Source: Trinickia acidisoli
GTDB lineage: Bacteria; Pseudomonadota; Gammaproteobacteria; Burkholderiales; Burkholderiaceae
Assembly (NCBI RefSeq): GCF_017315725.1
Contig: NZ_JAFLRG010000001.1
Location: 868,001-932,000, forward strand
DNA length: 64,000 bases
Reading direction: 5' to 3'
Below are positions 17,958 to 27,339 of the stretch, in pieces. Under the pieces are notes generated by a model. That model saw nothing but the letters and a program-made list of their open reading frames with translations. It had not been told where the DNA came from and did no database searches. Position 1 is the stretch's first letter, and the number at the start of each line of letters is the position of its first letter. Position numbers and translations under genes: made by a program.

Positions 17958-20080
17958 GCGATTCGATCCTGATCGTCGACGACAGCCTGACCGTGCGCTC
18001 CGACTTGTGCGAGGCGCTGGCGAGCGACGGCTATACGTTGCACGCATGCTCCGATCTGGCGCGCGCCCGCGCGGTCCTTGCGCACCAGCCGGTCGATCTG
18101 ATCGTGCTCGATGTCTTGCTGCCCGACGGCGACGGCATCGAATGGCTGCACGAAATCCGAGCCACGCCGGTTGGCGCCGACGTCCCGGTGCTGATCCTCT
18201 CCACCGAAACCGAGGTCAGCGATCGCATTCGCGGCTTGACGATGGGCTCGAACGATTACGTCGGCAAGCCTTATAACCGCGACTACCTCGCAGCGCGGGT
18301 GCGCGATCTGCTGCGGCCTGGGCGCGAGAGTACGCCACGCAAGCCGAGCGTCTTGATCGTCGACGACAGCGTCACCTTTCGCGAGCACCTGGGCGAGTTG
18401 CTGCGCGCCCAGAACTTCGACGTGCTCCACGCCGCGACCGGTGAAGAAGGTTTGCGCAGCGTCGCGCTGCATCGCCCCAGTGTCGCGATCGTCGATGGCG
18501 TGCTGCCCGACATCGACGGACCGACGCTCATCCGTAAGCTGCGTCTGGACGCCGCTTTGCGCAACATGCCCTGCATCCTGCTAACCGGATCGAGCGACCG
18601 TCGCAGCGAATTGGTGGCGCTTGAAGCCGGCGCCGACGCATACATGCTCAAGTCGGAAGCATTCGACATGGTGCTCGCCCGCGTGAGCGCGGTGCTGCGC
18701 AACGTTTCGGGCGAAGACATCGAAAGGCGCACGGCAAGTCTGCTGAGTCCGAAGAGAGTGCTAGCAGCCGACGACAGCTCGACTTACCTCGAAGCGCTCG
18801 GTGAAACGCTGCGCGCCGAAGGCTACGACACGATCTTGACCCGCTCCGGCGAAGAGGCGTTGGAGATGGCTTGCGCGCAGGCGATCGACTGCATCCTGCT
18901 CGACCGCGTGATGCCGGGTTTGGGCGGCGTCGAAACTTGTCGCCGCATCAAGGCATCGGCGCAATTGCGAGACGTTCCGGTCATCATGCTGACGGCATCC
19001 GAAGACCAAGCCGCCATGATCGAGGGCTTGAGCAGCGGCGCTGACGACTACGTGCTCAAATCGAGCGAGATCGAAGTGCTAAAGGCGCGCGTCCGGGTTC
19101 AATTGCGGCGCAAACAGTTGGAAGATCAGAATCGTGCGATTCGGTCCGAGTTGATGAGCAAGGAGCTGGAAGCGGCCGAAGCGCGTGCTGCGCGCGCACT
19201 GGCGGAAAGCCGCGCCGAACTGCTGTCGATCCTGGAGCAGAAGAACCGCGACCTTGCGGCGGCCAACGAGACGTTGCAAGAGAGCCAGCGCCACATTGCT
19301 GAAAAGAACCGGCAGTTGGAAGCCGCCAGCCGTCTCAAGTCGGAATTTCTCGCCAACATGTCGCATGAGTTGCGTACGCCGCTCAATGCCATCATTGGTT
19401 TTTCCGAGGTCATGCGGATCGGCATGGCTGGGCCGATGACCGCTCAACAAGTGGAGTTCGCCGGCGACATCTGCGAGAGCGGCAAACACCTGCTTTCGAT
19501 GATCAACGATATTCTCGACTTATCGAAGATCGAGGCCGGCAGGATGACGCTCGAACTCGAGCCGACCGATATGGGTTCGCTGTTGCAGGGCAGCTTGGTC
19601 GTCATCAAGGAAAGAGCGATGGCAAATCGACTCATGCTCAAGACCGAGATCGACGATATCGGCACCATCCGCGTCGATCGACGCAAGACGAAGCAAATCG
19701 TCTACAACCTGCTGTCGAACGCGGTGAAGTTCACCCCCGACGCGGGGACGGTCACGTTGCGTGCAAAACAAGTGGATCGTTCTCGACTGGGGCAGGCGCG
19801 ACTCGTTGGCAGCGACGCGGCTTTGGCATCCGATGCGCTACGCTTCGTGGAAATCTCCGTGATCGACACGGGCATCGGCATCGATGCGAAAGAACTACCG
19901 CGGCTGTTCCAATCTTTCGTTCAACTCGACAGCAGCTTGGCGCGTCGCTATGACGGCACGGGTCTCGGGCTCGCGCTCGTCAAGCAATTGGTGGAACTGC
20001 ATGGCGGCGCGTTGGCGGTCGACAGTTGCGTCGGCCAAGGGTCTGAATTCACCGTGTGGCTGCCGATCCGGGCAACGTAA
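17954..20080 (+). CDS. Hybrid histidine kinase with three N-terminal receivers
   Basis: A 708-residue cytoplasmic protein. There are three receivers at about 3-120, 133-250 and 268-385 (phospho-sites in LIVLDVLLPDGDG, VAIVDGVLPDIDG and ILLDRVMPGLGG). A coiled coil follows (about 390-460), then a HisKA domain with phospho-His near 471 (ANMSHELRTPLNAIIGF) and a HATPase (NLLSNAVKF, DTGIGID, GTGLGLALV). It replaces the diguanylate cyclase WspR at the end of a Wsp-type operon; Burkholderia wsp operons are known to end in hybrid kinase/regulator genes rather than wspR. The first receiver gene start (ATG 17954) overlaps the cheB stop. Confidence 0.87.
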   Translation: MSDSILIVDDSLTVRSDLCEALASDGYTLHACSDLARARAVLAHQPVDLIVLDVLLPDGDGIEWLHEIRATPVGADVPVLILSTETEVSDRIRGLTMGSNDYVGKPYNRDYLAARVRDLLRPGRESTPRKPSVLIVDDSVTFREHLGELLRAQNFDVLHAATGEEGLRSVALHRPSVAIVDGVLPDIDGPTLIRKLRLDAALRNMPCILLTGSSDRRSELVALEAGADAYMLKSEAFDMVLARVSAVLRNVSGEDIERRTASLLSPKRVLAADDSSTYLEALGETLRAEGYDTILTRSGEEALEMACAQAIDCILLDRVMPGLGGVETCRRIKASAQLRDVPVIMLTASEDQAAMIEGLSSGADDYVLKSSEIEVLKARVRVQLRRKQLEDQNRAIRSELMSKELEAAEARAARALAESRAELLSILEQKNRDLAAANETLQESQRHIAEKNRQLEAASRLKSEFLANMSHELRTPLNAIIGFSEVMRIGMAGPMTAQQVEFAGDICESGKHLLSMINDILDLSKIEAGRMTLELEPTDMGSLLQGSLVVIKERAMANRLMLKTEIDDIGTIRVDRRKTKQIVYNLLSNAVKFTPDAGTVTLRAKQVDRSRLGQARLVGSDAALASDALRFVEISVIDTGIGIDAKELPRLFQSFVQLDSSLARRYDGTGLGLALVKQLVELHGGALAVDSCVGQGSEFTVWLPIRAT

Positions 20081-20082
20081 GG

Positions 20083-20508
20083 ATGGCGACGATACTGGTC
20101 ATCGAGGACAACCCGGCCAACATGAAGCTCGCGCGCTTCCTGTTGGTCAACGCTGGACATGCCGTTCTGGAAGCGGACCGTGCCGAGGCGGGAATTGCGC
20201 TGGCCTATGACGCGCGCCCCGATTTGATCCTCCTCGATATCCAGTTGCCCGGGATGGACGGGCTGGCGGCTGCCGGCCGCCTGAAATCCGGTGCGAGAAC
20301 GTCCGACATTCAGATTTATGCCTTCACCGGCTTAGCGATGAAAGGCGACCGAGAGAAGATCTTAGCGAGCGGCTTCGATGGATACATCACCAAGCCGATC
20401 AGCGTAGGGACCTTTCTCGAAGAAATCGAGCGTGCATTGCAGCGAGATTCTCCGACATCGCCGTCGGCGCCGAACGATCGCGATAGTAGCGCGGAGCGCA
20501 ACCGCTGA
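20083..20508 (+). CDS. Single-domain response regulator (DivK-like)
   Basis: A 141-residue stand-alone receiver starting two bases after the kinase stop. Acidic residues in ILVIEDNPANMKLAR, phospho-Asp in LILLDIQLPGMDG, the T in YAFTGLA and K in GYITKPIS are all present. There is no output domain, so it likely acts as a phosphate shuttle or sink, or by protein contact. It is the last gene of the signalling operon; a 192-base gap follows before tssE. Confidence 0.86.
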   Translation: MATILVIEDNPANMKLARFLLVNAGHAVLEADRAEAGIALAYDARPDLILLDIQLPGMDGLAAAGRLKSGARTSDIQIYAFTGLAMKGDREKILASGFDGYITKPISVGTFLEEIERALQRDSPTSPSAPNDRDSSAERNR

Positions 20509-20700
20509 GCCTACGCATCGCCGGAAACGACAAAGCGCGGTGACGATGTTCGGAAAAATCCTCCGGATTTCCGCGTTGCTTCAGCGGTAGCGTTTCGGGT
20601 GGAAATTGAGTCGAGGATGATAGCCCTGTATCATACGCCGCGCACTTGAGAGGGTGCGTTACTCCAGTTTCTCCCCAAAATAGATAATACTGGCCGCTTG

Positions 20701-21183
20701 ATGAACCGTTTCGAACCCGGTTTGCTCGATAAATTGTTCGGCGATGGCCCGAACCAGCCGATGTCTGCTGTCGTGCGACAGTTATCGCTGGACGAACTGA
20801 AAGGCACGGTCGCCCGCCATATCGAGTCGCTCCTGAACGCCCGAATCACATTCACTGACGAACGCCTGGCCGGGCTAACCGAATGCCAGCGGTCGGTGCT
20901 GACCTACGGGCTGAACGATTTCGCTGGGCTCAGTCTCGCGAGTCACGACGACCGAACGACCATCTGCAAGTCCATTCGACGCGCGATCGAACGCCATGAG
21001 CGCAGGCTCAAGCAGGTCGATGTGAAACTCGAAGTGAATGCGCAATCTACGAATGTACTGTGCTTCGCCATCAAAGCGTTGCTGGGGGTGCACCCGGCTG
21101 CGGAGCCGATCGACTTCGACGCCATGCTGCAACCGTCCACGCTGCAATATTCGGTGACGCGCGCACGCGCAAAAAGACTCTGA
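20701..21183 (+). CDS. tssE: Type VI secretion baseplate protein TssE (gp25-like)
   Basis: A 160-residue protein of the GPW/gp25 family, a T6SS baseplate component. Family features are an N-terminal LLDKL segment, VRQLSLDELKGTVARHIESLLNAR and GLNDFAGLS in the middle, and the C-terminal half starting RRAIERHERRLKQVDVKLE. The ATG at 20701 follows a TTG at 20698; the ATG is preferred. AT-rich sequence with GATAAT at 20683 may be a -10. It is followed by tssF, the usual order. Confidence 0.85.
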   Translation: MNRFEPGLLDKLFGDGPNQPMSAVVRQLSLDELKGTVARHIESLLNARITFTDERLAGLTECQRSVLTYGLNDFAGLSLASHDDRTTICKSIRRAIERHERRLKQVDVKLEVNAQSTNVLCFAIKALLGVHPAAEPIDFDAMLQPSTLQYSVTRARAKRL

Positions 21184-21243
21184 GAGAAGGCCGCACACAC
21201 GGTAGCGGCTTGAACACTATAAGACACGCAGGCTGAGAGATTG

Positions 21244-23085
21244 ATGGAAGAACTGCTGCCGTACTACGAGCGCGAACTATCGTATTTGCGCCAATATTCC
21301 GGGGACTTCGCACAGCGCTACCCTAAGATTGCGGGACACCTTTTGCCGGTGGGCGAGCACGGTGACGATCCGCATATCGAGCAGATGATTCAGGCGATCG
21401 CGATGCTCGATGCGCGGATCGGCAAGAAGCTCAAGGATGATTCTCCGCACGGTATCGAGGCGTTATTCGACGTGCTGCATCCGCACTATCTGCGACCGTT
21501 CCCGGCATGCTCGATCGCCCAGTTCTCGGTTACGGCCACAGACGGTAAGCCGCACTCCTATACGCTTGCACGGGGCACGCAATTGGTCAGTCGTTCGATC
21601 AACGGTGTCCAATGCCGATTCAAGACCGCGTACGACGTGACGCTTGCACCGCTGGCGATCGTTGAAGCGCGCTATTTGCCGGCGGCTGCGGCTCCTGTCG
21701 TTCTGCCTGTGAACGCAGCGGGCATCGCGTCTATTACGTTCGAATCGACAGCGCCACAGTTCGATTTGCTCAAACTCGGCATGCGTACGGTCCGCATGCA
21801 TTTGAATGGCGAGTCCTCGTTCATTGCCGCGCTCGCCGATGGGCTCTTTATTCATGCTTTGGCAAGCTATGTGGAGGCCGAAGGCAATGGCCGCTGGAAA
21901 CCGTTGCGGACAGTGCCCGTCGCACAGGCCGGTTTCGGCGAGGACGATGCGTTGCTCGACTATCCGATGCGGTCGCACCCAGCATACCGGCCGCTGACTG
22001 AATATTTCGGGTTCCAAGAGAAATTCGATTTCGCCGACGTCGATCTCGGGGCGATGCTCGATACGGCAGGGTCGTGCCGACGCGTGACGCTCCATGTGAT
22101 TCTGAAGGAGGGCCATGGCAACCCGCATGCTGCGCGACTGCTGGAATCGTTGTCGACCCCGCACTTCCGCCTTTTCTCGACGCCCGTCGTCAACCTGTTT
22201 CGGCAGCCCGGCGAACCGGTTCGCGTGACGCACCGAGCGGTATCGTATCCGGTCGTTGCGGACGCAAGCCACGCGGCTTCTTACGATGTCTATTCGATCG
22301 ATTCGGTTCGCTTGGTGCGTCAAACGCAAGAGCGTGACCAGGTCATCGAGTTGCGGCCATTTTTCTCGCAGCGCTACGGCGACGAACAGCAGGCCGGGCA
22401 TTACTGGTTTGCCCGCCGAGACGAAGCGGTGGCATCGATAAGCCCCGGCTACGAAACGGAGATTTCGGTGATCGACGCCGATTTCGATCCGATGGCTCCG
22501 CAGACCGATACGTTGAGTCTGAAGCTAACATGCACGAACCGGGATTTGCCGTCGAGACTCGCGATCGGGCTCGAGGGCGGCGATCTCTTCGTGCAGGACG
22601 GCGCTGACGACAATGGCCCATCGGTCAGTATCGCAATGCTGCGCCGGCCGACGCAGATGCTGCGCTTCGAGCGCAGCGACGAGTTGCTCGTGCGGTTCGC
22701 CTCGCACCTGGCGCTCGATCACCTCTCGCTTGCGGATATGCAGGTCGCGGCGCTCAAGGCGGTGCTGGTGTTGTACGACCTGCGGCGCTCCGCCGTGACA
22801 TCGCGTCATATCGAAGCAATCGTCGGCGTCGAGGCACGCGATGCCGTGCTCGAGTTGCCCGGCAATCCATTCATGACGACGGTGCAGGGCATTGAATTGC
22901 GCATGACCCTCGACGAGAAGCATTTTGTCGGGGCCAGCGTCGCGACGTTCGTGGGCGCGATCAATACGTTTCTCGGTTACTACGTTCAGCTCAATAGCTT
23001 TGTGCAATTGATCGTCGTCTCGATGCATACGGGCGAACAGATCGTGCGATGCAAGCCGCGTAGCAGCGACTTGATTCTCGGGTAA
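21244..23085 (+). CDS. tssF: Type VI secretion baseplate protein TssF
   Basis: A 613-residue TssF (VasA family), the wedge component that binds TssG and connects baseplate and sheath. It is diagnosed by the N-terminus EELLPYYERELSYLRQYSGD FAQRYPKIA, by HYLRPFPACSIAQF near residue 85, and by the conserved C-terminus (GNPFMTTVQGIELRMTLDE, then LNSFVQLIV). The length is normal for the family. ATG 21244 is preferred to TTG 21241. It is followed after a 22-base gap by a diverged second tssF rather than by tssG. Confidence 0.9.
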   Translation: MEELLPYYERELSYLRQYSGDFAQRYPKIAGHLLPVGEHGDDPHIEQMIQAIAMLDARIGKKLKDDSPHGIEALFDVLHPHYLRPFPACSIAQFSVTATDGKPHSYTLARGTQLVSRSINGVQCRFKTAYDVTLAPLAIVEARYLPAAAAPVVLPVNAAGIASITFESTAPQFDLLKLGMRTVRMHLNGESSFIAALADGLFIHALASYVEAEGNGRWKPLRTVPVAQAGFGEDDALLDYPMRSHPAYRPLTEYFGFQEKFDFADVDLGAMLDTAGSCRRVTLHVILKEGHGNPHAARLLESLSTPHFRLFSTPVVNLFRQPGEPVRVTHRAVSYPVVADASHAASYDVYSIDSVRLVRQTQERDQVIELRPFFSQRYGDEQQAGHYWFARRDEAVASISPGYETEISVIDADFDPMAPQTDTLSLKLTCTNRDLPSRLAIGLEGGDLFVQDGADDNGPSVSIAMLRRPTQMLRFERSDELLVRFASHLALDHLSLADMQVAALKAVLVLYDLRRSAVTSRHIEAIVGVEARDAVLELPGNPFMTTVQGIELRMTLDEKHFVGASVATFVGAINTFLGYYVQLNSFVQLIVVSMHTGEQIVRCKPRSSDLILG

Positions 23086-23107
23086 TCGAAGAAGGAGACG
23101 TTTGCCG

Positions 23108-23899
23108 ATGACGACCAACCACGATGAGTTCGACGACGACCTGCTGCGGCACTACTACGAGCGGGAACTCGAGATCTTGCGCCGCGACATGCGAGCCTTT
23201 GCCCAGCGGAACCCCGAAGCAGCCGCGCGCCTATCGATCAACAGCGATGGACGCTCGGATGATGCGGGCGTAGAACGCCTGGCGCAGTCGACAGCATTGC
23301 TCCACGCTCGCCATAGCGCGAAGATCGACGACGACTATCCGGAGTTGTCCGAGGCGGTGATAGAGCGGTCGTATCCGCAGTACCTTCGGCCCTTCCCGTC
23401 CTGTTCGGTCGCGCAGTTCGATAGTGCAGGTATGTTCGACAGCCGCACCGAATCCGTCCGGATTGCGCGCGGTACGCCGCTGGAGACGGCGGTCGGCCGG
23501 TGCTCTTTTCGAACCACGTATGACGTCGTGCTTGCGCCGTTGCGGATCACGCGCGCGCAGTACGCATCCACACCAACCGCCCCGCCCAGCGCGAAGCTGC
23601 CGCCGGATACTAGCGGCATGCTGTCCGTGACCTTCCGCTCGGACAAGATCGGCGCCGGCCTCGATGTTGCCGCACCCGCCACGCTACGCGTCCATCTTGC
23701 CGGCCAACCGCACGTGGTCGCCGCGCTGATCGATGTGATGCTGCTACGCACGGCGAGAGCTTATGTCGAAGACCGCGAGGGGCGCTGGACCCGTCTGCCG
23801 ACGATTGCTGTCACCCCGGTGGGCTTCGGGCCGCACTATCCACAGGTCTTAGTTATGGAAGGCTTGGATGAATTAGGCATGCTGCATGGGTGGCAATGA
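23108..23899 (+). pseudogene. tssF paralogue, 5' part, disrupted by the RIT element
   Basis: It starts like TssF (LLRHYYERELEILRRDMRAF) and follows the tssF just upstream, including YPQYLRPFPSCSVAQF, up to VGFGPHYPQ. At that point the left 27-bp inverted repeat of the inserted element begins (23836) and the frame runs on only to a stop at 23897-23899. AAGGAG lies 10 bases before ATG 23108. The matching C-terminal part resumes after 27340. The truncated product would lack the C-terminal half and probably cannot assemble. Confidence 0.85.
23836..23862 (+). repeat. Left terminal inverted repeat of the RIT element
   Basis: 27 bases beginning CTATCCACAGG and ending GTTATGGAAGG. It is the inverse of 27313-27339 with one mismatch (A for G at position 16). 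Its left edge coincides with the point where TssF similarity ends. Confidence 0.85.
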
Positions 23900-23982
23900 T
23901 GTCGCGCCCTCGCATTTGCGGGGAGACGGCATCAATGCCGAATGTGTTCTCGGCGACGTGACCGATAGCGAACTATCCATAA

Positions 23983-24987
23983 CTACAGCGCTTGCAGAAA
24001 GCGAAGAAGATCATCCTTGGGTCGATATCGAAGTGGCTTGCTCGACGGTGATTGGAGTGCCTTCAGTGCCCGGTCCTTCATTTGCAGATCGGCTTCGACA
24101 TAGCGATGCGTAGTGACAGGGCTCTCGTGACCGAGCCACAACGCGATGACCGTAATATCAACGCCAGATTGCAGCATATGCATCGCGACGGAATGTCGAA
24201 ACAGGTGTGGAAAGACGCGGTGCCGCGCAAGTTCGGGAAACTGTCGCGAGGCGCCCTGAACTGCAAGCTTAAGCCGCTCGGTGAAGCCGATGCGCGTAAG
24301 CGAAGCGCCGGCCCGCCCGGGAAATAACGGCTCCTCGGATGTTCGGGGATATTGCCGAAGCCAACGCTTGAGTTCTCTCGCGGTGTCGGGCCATAGCGGG
24401 ACAGAACGCTCCTTGCGACCTTTGCCGTGAATGAGCACCCATGTAGTGGGCCCAAGCATGAGGTCGGACACACGCATACCGATCAGCTCAGAAACGCGGG
24501 CTCCGGTGTTGTAAAGCATAGCCAGCATGACGTGGTCGCGTTGCCCCGTCCAGGTGCTAACATCGGGAGCGGCAAGGATAGCCTCAATGTGCTCGCGAGA
24601 CAGAAATCCGACGAGCGGTTGCTCGAATCGCTTCATGGGAATCGCAAGTACGGATTGTGCCAAGGACAGGGCCGACGGCTCTGCGAACGAAACGTACTCC
24701 ATGAACGATCGAATGGCGGCGAACCTGGCATTCCGGCTACGAATTGAATTGTGTCGGTCCTGTTCGAGGTATTTAAGGAACTCGAGGATGAATGGCGCAT
24801 TCAGTTCCTCGACGGTGATATCGCTGGGCCGCTTGTGTAAGCGTTGATGCGCGAAAGCCAGCAGCAGTCGGAAACTGTCACGGTAGGCCGCCACAGTGCA
24901 TGGGCTTGCGTGTCGTTGCTGAAGCAAACGTTCCGTGAAGAATTTCTGCAACAGGACTGGAAAGGACTGCGCTGCTGATATGTTCAT
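23983..24987 (-). CDS. ritC: Tyrosine recombinase, third RIT gene
   Basis: A 334-residue phage-integrase-family recombinase. An N-terminal SAM-like core-binding domain (about 10-110) precedes the catalytic domain with Arg in GARVSELIGM, HLFRHSVAMHML (HxxR), LGHESPVTTHRYVE (H and nucleophilic Tyr). GGAGG lies upstream of ATG 24987, which overlaps the stop of the preceding recombinase. Its stop lies about 120 bases inside the left inverted repeat. In RIT elements all three recombinases are thought to be needed for movement. Confidence 0.85.
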   Translation of the reverse strand: MNISAAQSFPVLLQKFFTERLLQQRHASPCTVAAYRDSFRLLLAFAHQRLHKRPSDITVEELNAPFILEFLKYLEQDRHNSIRSRNARFAAIRSFMEYVSFAEPSALSLAQSVLAIPMKRFEQPLVGFLSREHIEAILAAPDVSTWTGQRDHVMLAMLYNTGARVSELIGMRVSDLMLGPTTWVLIHGKGRKERSVPLWPDTARELKRWLRQYPRTSEEPLFPGRAGASLTRIGFTERLKLAVQGASRQFPELARHRVFPHLFRHSVAMHMLQSGVDITVIALWLGHESPVTTHRYVEADLQMKDRALKALQSPSSKPLRYRPKDDLLRFLQAL

Positions 24988-25928
24988 GATGAACCTCCGC
25001 GATGGCGCACAAAGCGTTGGGCTGCGATTGCCAGGAGCTCGGGCGAGGCTGTTTCGTACCAGTACGTGTCGGTGACTTTGGCATGCCCGAGGTAAGTCGA
25101 CAGCGCAAGAATGTTGCGATCGACGTCCACCCCTTGCGCGTACCAATCCTGCAATCGATGGCAGACGAACGAATGTCGCAGATCATGTATCCGCGGTGCG
25201 GGATGGTCGCCGCGAGCGCGCCACTTCAATGCGGTGCGCAGGATCTTGAACGCGTACTCGACGCTTCTTGTTGAAGCTGGTCGACCGTAGTCGAACACAA
25301 AGAAAGCATTCGTGTTGGCAGTTGAAGAATCGCGGTCGCGTTTGCAGGCATATCGTCGCATCGCTGATGCAGTCGTAGGGTGTATCGGCACCCACCGTGA
25401 TTTGCCAAACTTAGCACTCCGGATATGCAGAAGCCGCTTCTCGAAATCTACATCCGAACGGGTTAACCCCGTCGCTTCCGAGATACGCAGTCCGGTCGCA
25501 GCGATCAGTCCGAAAATCGTCCTGCAGCTCGCACTGCGCAGACCACCGGGTGGATAGAGACCGTCGCAGGCTGCCAGCAGATCCACGACTTCATCATCGG
25601 TGAAAATATGCGGTGCCAGTCGATGATGGGCACGCCCGAACAGATATCGCGGCGGGATCTCTGTTGCCGGATCGAATTGCCGGCAGTACGCGGCAAAGGG
25701 GCGAAGCACCTCGATTCTGCGGGCCGCCGTTGACCGCCGTCCGGTGCCGGAGTTGCCGGCCCACTGAGCGGCGAGTTGTATCGTCAGCCCACCGTTGTGG
25801 CCGATCCGTTCGGCAAAGCGCGCGAATTCCCTGAGTTGATTGCCCACGATCCGGAGATCAAATCCGGCTCGACGACGGACGTTGAGGTAAGCGTCGATCC
25901 AGTTGGAAAAAGATGTGTGCGCGCTCAT
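24984..25928 (-). CDS. ritB: Tyrosine recombinase, second RIT gene
   Basis: A 314-residue phage-integrase-family recombinase. Catalytic residues are Arg in GLRISEATGL, HDLRHSFVCHRL (HxxR), and LGHAKVTDTYWYE with the nucleophile Tyr. ATG 25928 overlaps the stop of the upstream recombinase (ATGA). Longer in-frame extension to 26126 is antisense to the upstream gene's end and has no ribosome-binding site. The N-terminal domain is short, as in the published middle RIT member. Confidence 0.84.
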   Translation of the reverse strand: MSAHTSFSNWIDAYLNVRRRAGFDLRIVGNQLREFARFAERIGHNGGLTIQLAAQWAGNSGTGRRSTAARRIEVLRPFAAYCRQFDPATEIPPRYLFGRAHHRLAPHIFTDDEVVDLLAACDGLYPPGGLRSASCRTIFGLIAATGLRISEATGLTRSDVDFEKRLLHIRSAKFGKSRWVPIHPTTASAMRRYACKRDRDSSTANTNAFFVFDYGRPASTRSVEYAFKILRTALKWRARGDHPAPRIHDLRHSFVCHRLQDWYAQGVDVDRNILALSTYLGHAKVTDTYWYETASPELLAIAAQRFVRHRGGSS

Positions 25929-27187
25929 GATCGCTTCCCTGGCCATGGAAGCGCCACGCGACGAAGGGCTGGAAGGTTGACCTTCGCATAAATCGTCGTG
26001 GTATCGAGAGAACGATGGCGCAACAGATCGCCGATCTCCTTGAATGGAACGCCGCCTTGCACCATCCGGCAAGCCATGGTGTGCCGGAAAATATGGGTGC
26101 CGCGCACACGTTGCTGCAAACCGCAACGCGCAGCGGCATAACGAACTGCGTTACGGACAATATCCAGATTGGCTGCGGCATCAAGCGGTGGTCGATGGCG
26201 AACAAATACCTCGCGCCGTGCAGTGTTTGGACGCCCACGCTGCAGGTACTCGGAGATCGCGTTGCCGGTCAGTCTTGGAAGCGGGACGATGTCGATCCGT
26301 TTGCCCTTGCCGTGTATCGTCAATGTTCCATCTCGCCAGTCGATATCATCGAGACTCAGACGTGCCACTTCCGCGCGCCGCAAGCCAAGATCTAGAAGAC
26401 AGCGCGTCATGGCGTAATCGCGCATGCCGGTAGCACTGCTACGATCGAACGCCTTGAGCAGTTGCCTGACTTCGACAGACGAGAGGACCTCGGGCAATCC
26501 GGAGAGACGCCATTGCGCAACCCTCGGCAGCGCTGCGATGAGCGTTTCGGTTGGCGTTCCCCGGCTGCTCTTGAATAACAAGTAGCTCCGTAGCGAGATA
26601 CCGATACCCTTGATCGTCGCTGGAGCAAGTCCGTTCGTTCGGCGCATAACAAAACGTACAATATCGCCCGGGGTCAACCTCGAAATCTGTACGGGCCCCG
26701 CACCGAAACGATCGACAAGAAACTCGTGGGCCTGCCGTACTCGAACTGTGCATGTGCTGTCGGACAGACCGCGAACCTCTGCCAGATGGCGCTTGAATTC
26801 TGCGAGCTCTGTGCCGATAGGCGTCAACACGTTGAGAGTCAAATGCTCCGGTTGCGCGCCGTCGAGCATCGCGAAGAAGTGCTTCAAACCGGCGCGAACA
26901 TCGGCGCTTGTGTGCCGACAGCGAGACGCGCATTGGCAATGCGGCAGGTGCCGCTCGAGAAACTGGACGATCGTCGGCTTGCTAACATCGCAAAGATTGA
27001 TGTCGCGCTGCGTCATCCAATGAATGAAGTGGGCGACACACCTGAAGTAGCATTCCACTGTCTCCCGGGCATAACCACGATCGATCAGGTATTGAACGTA
27101 AGCGTCTGCATGCGTTCGCAACGCAGCGCCTTCGAACCAATGCTCGCAGAGCAGATGGCCGGGTCTGATGCGTGTGTATTTGGGCAT
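25925..27187 (-). CDS. ritA: Tyrosine recombinase, first RIT gene
   Basis: A 420-residue recombinase, the longest of the three. It has an N-terminal region with a cysteine/histidine-rich stretch (about residues 88-100, LPHCQCASRCRH), then a core-binding domain and the catalytic domain: Arg in GLRRAEVARL, HIFRHTMACRMV, and LRHRSLDTTTIYAK with Tyr. GAGGAG precedes ATG 27187. As promoter-proximal gene it probably carries the promoter for all three in the 126 bases up to the right inverted repeat. Confidence 0.85.
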   Translation of the reverse strand: MPKYTRIRPGHLLCEHWFEGAALRTHADAYVQYLIDRGYARETVECYFRCVAHFIHWMTQRDINLCDVSKPTIVQFLERHLPHCQCASRCRHTSADVRAGLKHFFAMLDGAQPEHLTLNVLTPIGTELAEFKRHLAEVRGLSDSTCTVRVRQAHEFLVDRFGAGPVQISRLTPGDIVRFVMRRTNGLAPATIKGIGISLRSYLLFKSSRGTPTETLIAALPRVAQWRLSGLPEVLSSVEVRQLLKAFDRSSATGMRDYAMTRCLLDLGLRRAEVARLSLDDIDWRDGTLTIHGKGKRIDIVPLPRLTGNAISEYLQRGRPNTARREVFVRHRPPLDAAANLDIVRNAVRYAAARCGLQQRVRGTHIFRHTMACRMVQGGVPFKEIGDLLRHRSLDTTTIYAKVNLPALRRVALPWPGKRS

Positions 27188-27312
27188 GGTAGCTCTCCTC
27201 GAAAAAACACAGAACAGCATGAGGAAAGTACCGCAAATTATGGAAGGTAACGACGGCTCCCGGAAGAGATGGGCCCTGAAAAAGCGGGACGTTTGAAGCC
27301 ACGTCGCCATGA

Positions 27313-27339
27313 CCTTCCATAACCAAGACCTGTGGATAG
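27313..27339 (-). repeat. Right terminal inverted repeat of the RIT element
   Basis: 27 bases; read on the minus strand it begins CTATCCACAGG and ends GTTATGGAAGG. It matches the left repeat at 26 of 27 positions. TssF-like coding sequence resumes about 15 bases beyond it. Confidence 0.85.

Larger units (their letters stand above)
23836..27339 (-). mobile_element. Recombinase-in-trio (RIT) element
   Basis: A 3504-base insertion bounded by near-perfect 27-bp inverted repeats (one mismatch). It contains only three tyrosine-recombinase genes, all leftward, each overlapping the next by ATGA. This matches the published RIT class: three different tyrosine recombinases always in the same order between inverted ends. 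It interrupts a tssF paralogue whose two parts flank it. No obvious target duplication is visible. Boundaries are set by the repeats; the identification rests on gene trio, order and ends. Confidence 0.85.
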
